DNA of 64,000 bases from Leucocoprinus leucothites (taxonomy: Eukaryota > Basidiomycota > Agaricomycetes > Agaricales > Agaricaceae), in the NCBI GenBank assembly GCA_013368445.1, contig JAACJO010000038.1, positions 62,001 through 126,000 on the forward strand, in the 5' to 3' direction. The translations under genes and the position numbers were made by a program. Shown piece by piece: positions 42,849-55,200 of the stretch (the first letter of the stretch is position 1; every line of letters begins with the position of its first letter). The notes under the pieces are model-generated. The model ran no database searches. It was not told the DNA's origin and saw nothing but the letters and a program-made list of their open reading frames with translations.

Positions 42849-44183
42849 ATGGGTAGGTGCAAGTCTAAAGCTACTGCCAATCAGTTTGCCATGTTTGAAT
42901 CTGAGTCTGCCATGTCCGATGATAAGCTCAACATCACCAAGATGGCCGAAGATGACCACCTCGACCCCTACGACAACCCACTCAATGTGCCTGGGTTCTT
43001 TGGCCCCCCCCAGGCTGACGTCTCATTGCCTGGCCCCACTCAACTGACAGCTGATGTTCCATCACCATTGGTTGCTCCTCCAGTGGCTGATGTATTGTCG
43101 CCACTCAAACCCTTCACAGCCGGTGGAACCACCTTCTACCCTGTTGATGCTCCCCCTGTCATGCCTGCATCAGTGACCTCCTCCAAGGGAAAGAAGAAGG
43201 AGCTCACCCTAAAGTGCACCCTCAACAACCTCATATCCTTCCTTAAGTGGTTGGATACCATCAAAGACCCCACCAATATTGTGGTTCAAGATGCGCAGTC
43301 CATGGTTACCTGTTTAGCCAAGGCCTCGCATGCCATAGCCAGTGAGCTAAAGATGAGCAGCATGCTAATCACCCCTAACTCTCTCAACGCCGCTGGCTGG
43401 GAGACATTTGGAGATTTTCTGGGGGACTTCGGTCATAGATTCTCGACTGAGGCCTCCCCTAAAGCGACGTGCGTCGTCCATGAGGCGACCCATGGATCCG
43501 CTGAGTCAGCGGGTCCACGTGACATCAACATGGGTTCCCCCAAGGTGCCCACTTTACCACCCCCAGATCGTTGGCCTGCCCTGGCCCATCCCTCCCTACT
43601 GCCCAAGCCAGCACCTGCAAAGGCCTGCGCTAGTGGCAAAGTGCCCATTCAAGTGCCCCCCGCTCCTAAGGTTAGGTCTGATGGCCAAGCCTGGCAAGCG
43701 CCCATCCCACCCTCAGTGGCTAAGAAGTCGTTCACTGAGGTCACCTGCACCCCAGCATCTGCGGCAGCACTTATCAAGCTTGCCCAGTCCCACCCCACCC
43801 TTGAGCCTGACTGCATTGCCATGATGCATCAGGCTGCCCTCACTGATGTGCCTTCTGCAAAGAAGCCCCACATGACCACATTGGGCCCCACCCAATACCA
43901 ACTCTTCCTTGATTTCACTGGCAATGCTAGTGATATCACCTACCTCCACCATAAGGCCATACACCTTCTTAATGACTTCCTCACTCACATGAAGAGTTTG
44001 CTTCGCATTGAGAACATCACCTGAGCATACGACACCATCTCATTGTACACCAACACTGTCGCCACTGATGCAGATGCATTAGTGATCAAATCCTCCCTCT
44101 CTTCAGCCTTCACAGCCCTGTTTGAGCTGAAGACCAAATGTCCCAGGTCCAGGTCTTACCTTAAGATCCTGGATGTCCCTTAC
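42849..44183 (+). pseudogene. LINE-B ORF1, N-terminal two thirds (copy B3)
   Basis: It runs from the ATG at 42849 (MGRCKSKATANQ) through the SDDKLNI, NVPGFFGPPQAD and Pro-rich parts to RSYLKILDVPY, where B4 is inserted. There is a TGA at 44022-44024 in ENIT-stop-AYDTIS (Ala-Arg-Ala in B1). The middle segment (LNNLISFLKWLDTIKDPTN) differs from both B1 and B2. Confidence 0.9.
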
Positions 44184-44399
44184 TTTTTTTTTTTTTTTAA
44201 ATTAGTGGACCCTGAAGGGGTCCAAATTTATAATGCAGTGTGCAATAGCAGTCCATGCCCGACTATCTACTACAGGGAACTGATACCACTACTGACTATG
44301 CAAGAGTAAACAACCAGGAATATATAAAAGTCCTGTCCAAGACAATATGCGAAATGACAGCAGAAGAGGGCTAGGCATGTGACGAAATACAAAGAGATG

Positions 44400-47300
44400 C
44401 TGCACGTGCTGTCTGCGCCAACTCCAATCACTCCAGTGGTGGAGTTGCAGCTTAAATATGTCTGGTAAGAACAAAGCTATTGTTTCTGTTCATATCTATT
44501 CGCAAAATGTGGGATGTTCTTATGTCCTGGCTGACACTATTCTTGAGTCCAAGAAATTGGACTTTGACATCATTTTCCTACAAGAACCCCCTTGGAATCA
44601 TATCCATAAAGCACCCTCTACGACTAACCCTGAAGGGGATGATGTCATAGGTGCTCCTATTCACCCTGAATGGCTGTGTATGGTTCAACCTACCAAGCCC
44701 AACGATCCCTACCCCCATACTTTGACTTAGGTTAACAGATGACTACTTCGCATGAGACCTATTCTTAGACAGGAATGGGTTAATCACTGCGATATCCAGG
44801 TCTTAGGACTATTCAACCAGGGTAATTATATTCATTTTTTAAACATATACTCTGACTCGTCATCTTCGGTGATAAACTTTCTTTCAACTAACTTCATTGA
44901 CATTCCCAATATTGTGTATATGGGAGGCAACTTCAATTGTCATCCTCCAGAATGGGATCCCTCAGCTACCCATATCCCTCAATCCATGATAACTCTAACA
45001 GAGTTAGTGGATTGTTTCAATCTCACTAGGTTGATACCGACCGCATTTTCTCCTACCCATTTCTCTCCCATTGAAAGTCATGATAATTCGGTTATCGATC
45101 TCATTTTTTGTGTGAACAATTCCACTTCTCACGTCATTGATGCAAATTTGAGACTGCCTTTGGATCACACACCTTTGCTCATTGATCTCCTGATTCGCCT
45201 GGACTATATTAATTACAAAAAGCATGTATTGCCTAAAGACAGTGATGAAGAGGCTGCTTTCACTTCTCAGGTCTCAGAGCATCTAGCGGCCCTTGATTGC
45301 TCAGACATTCATTCCACCTCACGCTTGAACAATATTTCTGATTCATTGTCTCACATATTATCTGATTCATGGAATACGAACTCTAAAGTTGTATGGATTA
45401 CTAACTGGTCAAAAGAATGGTGGACCCCCCACTGTTCTGAGACCTTACTCATTTACAGAAGAACAAAATATTGGAAAGACTGGTGAGCATTCAGAGTGGC
45501 TACTCGGGCTGCCAAATGCTCTTTCTTTGATGAATGCATTCATGAAATTGCATCAACCAACAAACAGCCCTGGGACCTCATGGAATGGGTCAAACAACGA
45601 AAACTCCCCACTATCGAGGGCATTTGATTTCAAGGATGACCTTGTAATGACCTACCAGACTTATGGAATGCGCTTCATTCATCATACAATTCCACTTCCA
45701 GAAGACTGGTAAGTCCAGAAAGTTTGAATGAAATGAATTCCCTCCCTCCCTGTTCTTGGATAAATTTCTCTGCCCTTGAACTCACTGAATCTCTCGCTTC
45801 CTGTACTAACTCCTCAGCACCCGGACCCAATCACGTCTCCTGGAAACATCTCAAATCCATTGTGGCCCACAACAAATGCCTCAAAAATGTTATACTCATT
45901 GCTAATGCATGTGTACATCTTTCTCATTGGCTGAGTCACTTCAAAGACTCAGTCTCTATCATCATTCCCAAGCCAAACAAACTGGCCTATGATACGCCTA
46001 AAGTGTTTTGTCCCATTGTCCTACTAAACACTTTAAGTAAACTTATTGAGAAGATGATTGCTCGTCGCATGCAATTTGAGGCAGTATCCTCAGGCACTCT
46101 TCACCCTAACCAGATGGGAGGAGTTATCCAACACTCTACTGAAGATGCAGGTGTCTTCCTTACTCATATTATTTGAGCTGGATGGGCCAAAGGTATGATC
46201 ACTAGTGTCTGTGCCTTTGATATCGCCCAATTGTTCCCCTCCCTTAATCACAAAATTCTTACTAATATCCTACAACATCAGAGGTTTGCCCCAGAACTCA
46301 TGAATTTCTTTTCTCATTACCTTATAGGTCGATCCACCCAATTTATGTGGAACACTTTCTTGTCTGATGCCCATGATGCAGATGTTGGCATAGGGCAAGG
46401 TTCAGCTCTATTACCCATATTGTCAGCACTCTACTTAGCGCCTCTTATGTTCATGTTTGACCAGCGTGCCCATTTACAATCCATTCCCTCCTCTCTCTTA
46501 TCTTTTGTCAATGATGGGCTTTGTATATCCTAAGCAAAGAACTACACTGACACTATTTCTTCCCTTAAATCAGCATATTCCATTATTAATTCCATATGCA
46601 CCGACCTCAGGCTAGTTGTTGAACACAATAAATCCGAGGTCTTCCACTTCTCTCAACATCACAATGACTCCAATCCCCCACTTGACCTTTCCAATGTTGG
46701 TGGCCCTCTCCTTCATCCTAAATGCTTTTGGCAGTACCTCAGCTTTTACTTTGACCGACGACTCTCATTCCAAGAGCACGTTCGATACTACTCTACCAAA
46801 GCATTATCTACAGTGAAAGCTATGGGTATGCTAGGTAACTCAACCCAAGGCCTCCTTCCCCTTCAAAAACATCTCTTATATAGATCATGCATTGTCCCTG
46901 TGGCAATGTATGGCTATTGACTCTGGTATTTTGAGGGTGCCCGCAATAAAGCACTTCTCAAGTCCTTATCTTCCATGCAAAGATGCGCGGCTCTATGGAT
47001 CACTGGCACCTTCCACACCTCTCCTTCTGGTGGCATTGAAAGTATTGCTGGTCTCATTCCAATTCATCTCCATCTTCATAAATTAGCTATTCATTCATCA
47101 TACTGAGTTTCTACTTTACCCTCTAATCATGCATTACATTCTCTTTTGTCAGACTGTTTCTATCTTGATTCCTCCCCTCATCCTCAATCTCAGCTAAAGT
47201 CAAAGGCCCCATTCTTGATGTAGATAGCTCTCTCTCTCATCTTTCTGATTCCTTTTCTCCTTTTGTCCCTGAATCCAAACCTGGGTCTCGTCTCATGGAC

Positions 47301-48580
47301 ATCTTTCCCGATTCTATTCATTTTCACCCTTGTAATCATTTGGACAAGCATGAAATGTATAAACATGTATTGTCTCTGAATTCTGTTTTCTCTTCCTCTT
47401 CTTCTGATCTTAATTGTATATCAGTTGTTACTGACACTTCTGTTCCCCTTGTAGGTTCCCTTCAGGCAGTTTTGGCAGCACACTTATATCGCAGCAGACA
47501 TCAAGTGTCCCATGCAAAACAGGCTAGCAGCCAGGCATCCTCCACAGACGCTGAACTGTATTCCATCCACATTGGTATCGCCAAGGCCATCTCCCTCCAG
47601 TGTGATTGCATCATTCTCATCACCGACTGTCTCACAGCAGCCAAGCTGGCAGTTGATCCTTCTATCCACTCAAGCCAGTCACACTCTATCCAAGTCTGTC
47701 GACTTCTATCCAACTGGCTTGTGGCCAAACCATCTTGCTCCATTGACTTCTGGGACGTCCCTTCCAAGTGGTGCTGGAAGCCCCATCTCAAAGTCCACAA
47801 TGACATCACTACCACATGCATACATGCCTCTCCTCATACAGGTGCCACTCTTGACTTCTTGTGACACAAAGCCACCAATGACTGCCAGAAATCCTGGGAG
47901 TCCACATTCTGGAAGAAGAAGTACTGCGGCAATGGTTTCCTTCTCTCAAAAAAGAACTGCAAGTTCCTTATCCCTACTTATGTCAAAGGGGGCACCTGGA
48001 TTCCCCTAGCCAATGAGTCCATGTCATTATGCACACACATGACTCGTGCTATTCTCAATCACGCTCCTATTGGAGCTTATCATGAGAGGTTCTTCCCCCT
48101 TGAGCCCAAATCCTGTCGCTATGGCCATCGCCTGGAAACACGACATCATATCCTGTGTTACTGTCCCCTTTATCCCATTCGCACTCAATGGGTACAATGC
48201 GCCTTCCCTCAGTACGAGTTCCTCATCAAGTTCTTGAAAAAGAACCCGGCTGCTTTTGCCTTCACCAATCATGACACACATCCACCACCGCCTCAAGTTC
48301 CTGTGCCCGCCAAACCAAATGAAGGTGAACTATATTCTTTCATTTCATCCCTTCTCTTTTCCTTTGAGTCCGATCTCTGTGTATGACACCTCGTTCAATA
48401 GTCTCTCTTGAGTCTCTTCTATTTTGCTGGACTAATCATGTATAGTCTTTGTCTTAAGCAGTCTTCGACCACTTCGTGTACCCCAGCTTGCTGTAGTGTA
48501 CCCTCTGTTTGTAATATTTAGTTGAAAGTGGACTGCGATCGAGCACTGCTATATAAATTCATTGATTTAAAAAAATAAAA
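44400..48580 (+). mobile_element. LINE-A copy A10 (5'-truncated just before ORF2)
   Basis: This is a 4.18-kb plus-strand copy starting in the last 18 codons of ORF1, holding all of ORF2 and the 3' UTR, and ending in an A-rich tail (48569-48580). TSD AATACAAAGAGATG at 44386-44399 and 48581-48594. Confidence 0.95.
44458..48386 (+). pseudogene. LINE-A ORF2, full length but heavily mutated (copy A10)
   Basis: This shows the whole ORF2 plan in about 1310 codons: endonuclease (YSQNVGCSY near residue 15, FLQEPPW 40, MGGNFN 155), RT (FCPIVLLNTLSKLIEKM 515, CAFDIAQLFPSLNH 585, GQGSALLPILSALYL 646, catalytic motif 683), RNase H (VVTDTSVP about 990, TDAELYSI about 1030) and the Cys/His tail (about 1220). 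Ten in-frame stops: TAG 44728, TAA 46531, and TGA at 44740, 45484, 45625, 45637, 46174, 46918, 47104 and 47862. All eight TGA are at Arg positions of sister copies. The catalytic FVDD reads FVND, and a deletion near 47190 shifts the frame. Confidence 0.95.
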
Positions 48581-48706
48581 AATACAAAGAGATGAAACAT
48601 AAACCAATATCACTGCATCTGGAATGGCAGGCCTTGAGGTTGGTAGGAGCCCATCCAGCAACTGGCGATGGATGGGGGATGATGCATTGGCACTAGGGAG
48701 CTCCCC

Positions 48707-50931
48707 CTAGACCCAGGGCTGACCAGCAGAACCAGAATGACTTTGCAGCCAATCCCGATCAAACTGGTGGTGCCAGAACGCGCACTTGTGGTCAATAGCA
48801 GCATGTTCTTTGCCACAATTGATGCACTTGATATGGGGACAGGGTTCCCCAGCAGGTGTGGGCTGGATGGGGGGGTTGGCCTTTGGCAATTCCTTACAGC
48901 AGGAGGAGGTAGTGCAGTGATTCTCGGACCAATATGGCCCACTGCATTGTGAGCACCTGAGCGCACAGTTGCGACAGGTGGTGGTAGTGTGGCCCCAATG
49001 CCAGCATCGTTGACACTGGGGGGTCCCGGGGTGAGCAGGCACAGCCTTGATCAAGGTCTGCATGCCATCGAAGTTGAGGTATTTGCTGACCAGGTGCTTA
49101 GCGTTAGCGCTGGACTGAGAATCCCAAAGGTCTACCCAAATGGTGGCAGTGTCGGCTTTGGTGGAGTTGCGCATGATGCACACGGAGGATATATTGGCAA
49201 ATATCTCCTTGAAGGGAGACAAATGCATATGGTTGGAAACATGTTGTGGGGTGGTGCAGATGCCACTCGTGTAGTAAGGGACGTCCAGGATCTTAAGGTA
49301 AGACCTGGACCTGGGATGTTTGGTCTTCAGCTCAAACAGGGCTGTGAAGGCTGAAGAGAGGGAGGATTCAATCACTAATGCATCTGCATCAGTGGCGACG
49401 GTGTTGGTGTACAACGAGATGGTGTTGTACACTTGGGCAATGTTCTCGATGCGAAGCGAACTCTTCGCATGAGTGAGGGAGTCATTAAGAAGGTGTATGG
49501 CCTTATGGTGGAGGTAGGTGATATAACTAGCATTGCCAGTGAAATCAAGGAAGAGTTGGTGTCGGGTGGGGCCCAACATGGTCATGCAGGACTTCTCTGC
49601 AGAAGGTGCATCAGCAAGGGTGGCCTGATGCATCGCAGCAATGTGGTCAGGCTCAAGGGTGGGGTGGGACTGGGCAAGCTTGATAAGTGCTGCCGCAGAC
49701 GCTGGAGTGCAGGCAACCTCAGCGAACGACTTCTTAGCCGCTGAGGGTGGGATGGGCACTTGCCGGGCTTGGCCATCAGACCTAACCTTAGGAGTGGGGG
49801 GCGCTTGAATGGGCACTTTACCACTAGCGCGGGCCTTTGCAGGTGCTAGCTTGGGCAGTAGGGAGGAATGGGCCAGGGCAGGCCAACGATCTGGGGGTGG
49901 TAAAGTGGGCACCTTGGGGGAACCCATGTTGATGTCACATGGACCCACTGACTCAGTGGATCCATGGGTCACCTTGTGGACAATGCATGTTGCTTTAGGG
50001 GAGGCCTCGGTTGAGAATCTATGACTGAAGCCCCCCAGAAAATCTCCAAATGTCTCCTAGCCAGTGGCGTTGAGAGAGTTAGAGGTGATCAGCATACTGC
50101 TCATCTTCAGCTTACTGGCTATAGTGTGTGAGGCCTTGGCTAAACAGGTAACCATGGACTGCGCATCTTGAACCACAATATCAGTGGGGTCTTTGATGGT
50201 ATCCAACCACTTAAGGAAGGATATGAGGTTGTTGAGGGCATACTTTGGGGTGAGCTCCTTCTTCTTTCCCTTGGAGGAGGTCACTGATGTGGGCACGACA
50301 GGGGGAGCATTGACAGGGTAGAAGGTGGTTCCACTGGCTACATGTCAGATGTGCTCTGTGTTAGATATGCTCTGGACAGTCTACAAGTATTTGTGATTGA
50401 TTTGTTGATGTGTGAACTTAGAGTTGATGCAGAGCTTGCTTAGTCAGTTGTAGATCACCTGACTGGATGTTCAACTCTCCTGTTGATGCTTTCTTGACTC
50501 TCAGTCATTTACAGTTGTCCACAGGTGAGTACAAGTCTCTATCTTGTTAATAAAGTCATTTACAGTTGTCCACAGATTCCTGTGTGAGTTGTGAGCTCCC
50601 TGGGTGATTTCTCTGGTTTCTAGGACCTCCTACATGTCCCCTGTGCGTCACCTTCTAACACTACAAAGGGTTTGAGTGGTGACAAAATGTCAGCCACTGG
50701 GGGAGCAACTGACAGTGACAGAATGCCAGCAGTCAGTTGGGAGGGGCCAGGTGATGAAACATCAACCTGGGGGGAGCCGAAGAACCCTCGCACATTGAGA
50801 GAGTTGTCATAGGGGTCGAGGTGGTCGTCTTTGGCCATCTCAGCAATGTTGAGCTTGTTGTCAGAGATGGCAGACTCGGATTCGAATGTGGCAAACTGGT
50901 TTGCAGTAGCTTTAGACTTGTGCTTACCCAT
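48707..50931 (-). pseudogene. LINE-B ORF1 (copy B4), split by a solo LTR
   Basis: This is ORF1 in minus orientation from the ATG at 50931 (MGKHKSKATANQFATFESE) to the TAG at 48707, with the same plan as B1. The LTR at 50343-50660 is inserted in the Pro-rich N-terminal part. TAG near 50057 (Trp in B3) and a shift in a C-run near 50030 break it. The C-terminal third with the knuckles (CQRCWHWGHTTTTC, CSQCSGPYWSENH, CINCGKEHAAIDHKC) is open. Confidence 0.9.
50343..50660 (+). repeat. copia solo LTR (318 bp)
   Basis: This is the same LTR family as 16879 and 36168, flanked by a perfect 5-bp TSD, CTACA (50338-50342 and 50661-50665). The first 16 bases appear twice with small changes (TGTCAGATGTGCTCTG, then TGTTAGATATGCTCTG), which accounts for the extra length over the 302-bp form. 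It is the product of recombination between two LTRs of a copia that once sat in B4. Confidence 0.92.
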
Positions 50932-51015
50932 AGTAACATAGATAGATGATGTAAGAATGCCTCAGAACAAACACCAACTTTCAATGGTGGTGGTAAGAGG
51001 ACAAGGAAGGGATGT

Positions 51016-51673
51016 GGACGTCCCTTACTACACAAGTGGCATCTGTACCACACCGCAACATGTTTCCGACTGTATGCATTTGTCTCCCTTCAAGGAGATA
51101 TTTACCGACATATCCTCCATGCACATCATGCGCAACTCTGCCAAAGCCGACACCACCACCATTTGGGTTGACCTTTGGGATTCTCAGTCTGGCGCTAACA
51201 CTCAGTGTCTGGTCAGTAAATACCCCAACTTCGACAGCATGCAGACCATGATCAATGCTGCACACACTCACTCCAGGACCCCCCAGTGTCAACGATGCTG
51301 GCATTGGGGCCACACTACCACCACCTGTCACAACCGTGTGCTCAGGTGCTCACAATGTGGTGGGCCACATTGGTCTGAGAATCACTGCACCTCCTCCTGC
51401 TGTAAGGGATCAGATGGGCTCCTACCAACCTCAAGACCTGCCATTCCAGATGCAGTGATATCAGTTTATGTTTCATCTCTTTGTATTTCGTCACATGCCT
51501 AGCCCCCCTTCTGCTGTTGTTTCACGTATTGTCTTGGACAGGACTTTTATATATTTCTGGTTGTTTACTCTTGTGTAGTCGGTAGCGGTATCAGTTCCCT
51601 GTAGTAGATAGTCAGGCACGGACTGCTATCGCGCACCGCATTATAAATTTGGACCCCTTTGGGGTCCACTGAT

Positions 51674-51707
<34 letters not shown>
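51016..51707 (+). pseudogene. LINE-B ORF1 remnant and 3' UTR (copy B3, after B4)
   Basis: It resumes at DVPYYTSGICTTPQHV and covers the globular domain and the first two knuckles. It then jumps at about 51409, straight after SSCCKG, into the 3' UTR (GATGGGCTCCTACCAACC). The third knuckle and the stop codon of B1 and B2 are deleted. The 3' UTR and poly-A are complete. Confidence 0.9.
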
Positions 51708-51712
<5 letters not shown>

Positions 51713-51998
51713 CAATGCATCAGTCTGCCCATCGTCACCTCTCTGCTCTGGAAAGGGCTCCACACATTCTTCCCCCTACTTGCAGATCTGACACTGTCAC
51801 CTGCTTCTTCAAGGTCTGGGATTCCAAAGCTGGGTCCCAGGCCAAGAGCCTCATTGGTAAGGCTCTCTATATTGGCCAGCATCCTTGTCATATCCACAAG
51901 GCACAGGCCTGCCCAGGTGTCCCTGTCTGCCAGCATTGCTGGCAATGCAGCCACGAGACCCCTCTGTGCAAACAGATGAACCCCAAGTGCCCTCAGTG
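51708..51998 (+). pseudogene. LINE-D ORF1, C-terminal part (copy D1)
   Basis: This continues the D1 frame after B3: EEAMHQSAHRHLS, then FFKVWDSKAGSQAKSLIG (the WFDIWDSQNG counterpart) and a first knuckle, CQHCWQCSHETPLC, followed by CPQC. A11 cuts it there, so the 3' end of LINE-D is unknown. Confidence 0.87.
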
Positions 51999-52202
51999 TT
52001 TTTTTTTCTCTTTTTAAAAAAATCAATGAATTTATATAGTAGTGCTCAATCACAGTCCACTTTGCAACTAAATATTACAAACAGATGGTACACTACGGCA
52101 AGCTGGGGTACACTAAGCGGTCGAAGACCACTTGAGACAAAGACTATATACAATTAGTCCAGTGAAATAGAGAAGACTCGAGAGAGACTATAGAGCAAGG
52201 TG

Positions 52203-55200
52203 TTATACACAGAGATTGGACTCAAAGGAGAATAGGAAAGATGAGATGAAAAAGTATAGTTCACCTTCATTGGGTTTGGTGGGCACAGGAGCTTGAGGTG
52301 GTAGTGGACGCGTGTCATGATTGGTGAAGGCAAAGGCGGCCAGGTTCTTTTTCAAGAACTTGATGAGGAACTCATATTGAGGGAATGCACATTGCACCCA
52401 CTGAGTGCGGATGGGGTAGAGGGGCAATAGCACAGAATGTGATATCGTGTTTCCAGGTGATGGCCACAACGACAGGATTTGGGCTCGAGGGGGAAGAACC
52501 TCTCACAATAAGCTCCAATTGGAGCATGGTTGAGGACAGCTCAAGTCATGCATGCACATAATGTTGGTGACTCATTAGCTAAGGGAAGCCAAGTGCTCCC
52601 TTTGATGTAAGTGGGGATGAGGAACTTGCAATTCTCTTTGGAGAGAAGGAAACCATTGCCGTGGTACTTCTTCTTCCAGAATGTGGACTCCCAGGATTTC
52701 TGGCAGTCGTTGGTAGCTTTGCATCACAAGAAGTCAAGGGTGGTGCCCATAAGGGAAGGGGCATGGATGCGTGTGGTAATGACATCATTGTGGACTTTAA
52801 GATGGGGCTTCCAATGCCACTTGGATGGAATGTCCCAGAAGTCAATGGAACGAGATGGTTTGGCAGCTAGCCAGTCAGATAGGAGTTGACAAACTTGGAT
52901 AGAATGTGACTGGCTCGAGTGGATGGAGGGATTGACTGCCAGCTTGGCTGCTGGGAGACAGTCGGTGATGAGAATAATGTGATTGCACTGGGGGGAGATG
53001 GCCTTTGCGATACCAATATGGATGGAATAGAGTTCAGCGTCTGTGGAAGATGCCCGGCTGCTAGCCTGTTTTGCATGGGACACTTGTTGTCCACCACGAT
53101 ATAAATGTGCTACTGAAACTGCCTGAAGGGAACCTACAAGGGGAATGGAAGCATCAGTAACAACTGATATACAATTATGATCAGAAGAGGAAGAAGAGAA
53201 AACAGAGTCGAGAGACAATACATGTTTATACATCTTGTGTTTGTCCAAGCAATTACAAGGATGAAAATGAATAGAATCAGGAAAGATATCCATGAGATGA
53301 GACCCAGGTTTGGATTCAGGAGTGAAGGGAGAAAAGGAATCAGAAAGATGAGAGAGAGACCTATCTACATCAAGAATAGGGCCTTTGACTTTGGCTCTTT
53401 TGGCCAGAGTGAGAAGGCAAAGAGATTGGGGATGAGGGGATGAATCAAAAGAAAAACAGTCTGACAAAAGAGAACGTAGTGTATGGTTAGAGGGTAAAGT
53501 AGAAACTCGGTACGATGAACAAATAGCTAGTTTATGGAGATGGAGGTGAATTGGGATAAGACCAGCGATGCTTTCAACACCACCAGAAGGAGAGGTGTGG
53601 AAGGCACCGGTAATCCATAGAGCCGCATGCCTTTGCATGGAGGATAAGGACTTGAGGAGTGCTTTGTTGTGAGCACCCTCATAATACCAGAGGTGATAGC
53701 CATATGTTGCCACAGGGATGATGCATGATCTATATAGGAGTCGTTTTTGAAGGGGGAGAAGACCTCAGGTTGAATTACCTAGCATACCCATAGCTTTTAC
53801 TGTGGATAATGCTTTGGTAGAGTAGTATCAGACATGCTCTTGAAACGAGAGTCATCGGTTGAAATAAAAACCCAGGTACTGCCAAAAGCATTTTGGATGA
53901 AGGAGAGGGCCACCAATGTTGGAAAGGTCAAGAGGGGGATTTGAGTCATTGTGACATTGAGAGAAATGGAAGACCTCGGATTTATCATGTTCAATGACTA
54001 ACCCAAGGTCAGTGCATATGGAGTTAATGATGGAATATGCTGATTTAAGGGAAGAAATAGTGTCAGTGTAATTCTTCACTTGAGATATACAAAGCCCATC
54101 ATCGACAAAGGATAATAGAGAGGAAGGAATGGATTGTAGCTGGGCACATTGGTCAAACATGAACATGAGGGGTGCTAAGTAAAGCACTGACAATATGGGT
54201 GATAAAGCGGAGCCTTGCCCTACACCAACATCCGCATCATGGGCATCAGACAAGAAAGTGTTCCACAAAAATTTGGTGGATCAACCTATAAGGTAGTGAG
54301 AAAAGAAATTTACAAGTTCTGGAGTGAACCCCTGATGTCGTAAGATGTTAGTGAGAATATTGTGGTTAAGGGAGGGGAAAAATTGGGTGATATTGAAGGC
54401 ACAGACACTGGTGATCATACCTTTGGCCCATCCGGCCTGAATAATATGAGTAAGGAAGACACCTGCATCCTCAGTAGAACATTGGATAACTCCTCCCATC
54501 TGGTTAGGGTGAAGAGCACCTGAGGATACTGCCTCAAATTGCATACAATGAGCAATCATCTTCTCGATAAGTTTACCTAAAGTGTTTAGTAGGACAATGG
54601 GACGAAATTCTTTAGAAGTGTCATAGGCTGGTTTGTTTGGCTTGGGGATAATGATAGAGACCGAGTCTTTGAAGTGACTCAGCCAATGAGAAAGATGTAC
54701 ACACACATTAGCAACGAGTATAATGTTTTTGAGGCATTTGTCATGGGCGACAATGGATTTAAGATGTTTCCAGGAGATGTGATCAGGTCCAGGTGCTGAG
54801 GAGTTAGTACAAGAAGTGAGAGATTCAGTGAGTTCAAGGGCGGAGAAGTTTGCCCAGGAGTGGGGAGGGAGGGATTTCATAAATGCATTCATCAAAGAAA
54901 GAGCGTTTGGTGGCTCAAGTAGCTGCTCTGAATGCTCACCAGTCTTTCTGATCTTTTGTTCTTCTGTAAATGAGTAAGGTCTCAGAACAGTGGGGGGTCC
55001 TGTTAAGCGCACAAACGCTACGGATGGGGAGCCGACGTCTAGGACAGGATGGACAGAGGTGGGACAGAGGTAAGGCAGAAACCGATCGTCGGACGTGGAA
55101 GCGGGTCGTGGCCTCAACTTATGTGTTGTGCCAACTACTGACGCTTGACCCGGATTTCAGACAAGATAAGAGAGCAGAGGATGAACAGAGAGCAGAGGAA

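Larger units (their letters stand above)
44184..51014 (-). mobile_element. LINE-B copy B4, host of A10 and a copia solo LTR
   Basis: This is a full-length minus-strand LINE-B: poly-T 44184-44197, a 3' end with hairpin GGACCCTGAAGGGGTCC (44206-44222), ORF1 and the usual 5' end at 51014. A10 is inserted in its 3' UTR (TSD AATACAAAGAGATG) and a solo LTR in its ORF1 (TSD CTACA). Confidence 0.93.
42769..51707 (+). mobile_element. LINE-B copy B3, split by B4
   Basis: This is a plus-strand LINE-B (42769-44183 and 51016-51707) inserted in D1 with TSD AGAGGCAATGCATCA (42754-42768 and 51708-51722). It has a full 5' end, and a 3' end with the GGACCCC/GGGGTCC hairpin (51651-51667) and a long poly-A. It is split by B4 (TSD GGAYGTCCCTTAC, 44171-44183 and 51016-51028). 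Confidence 0.93.
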
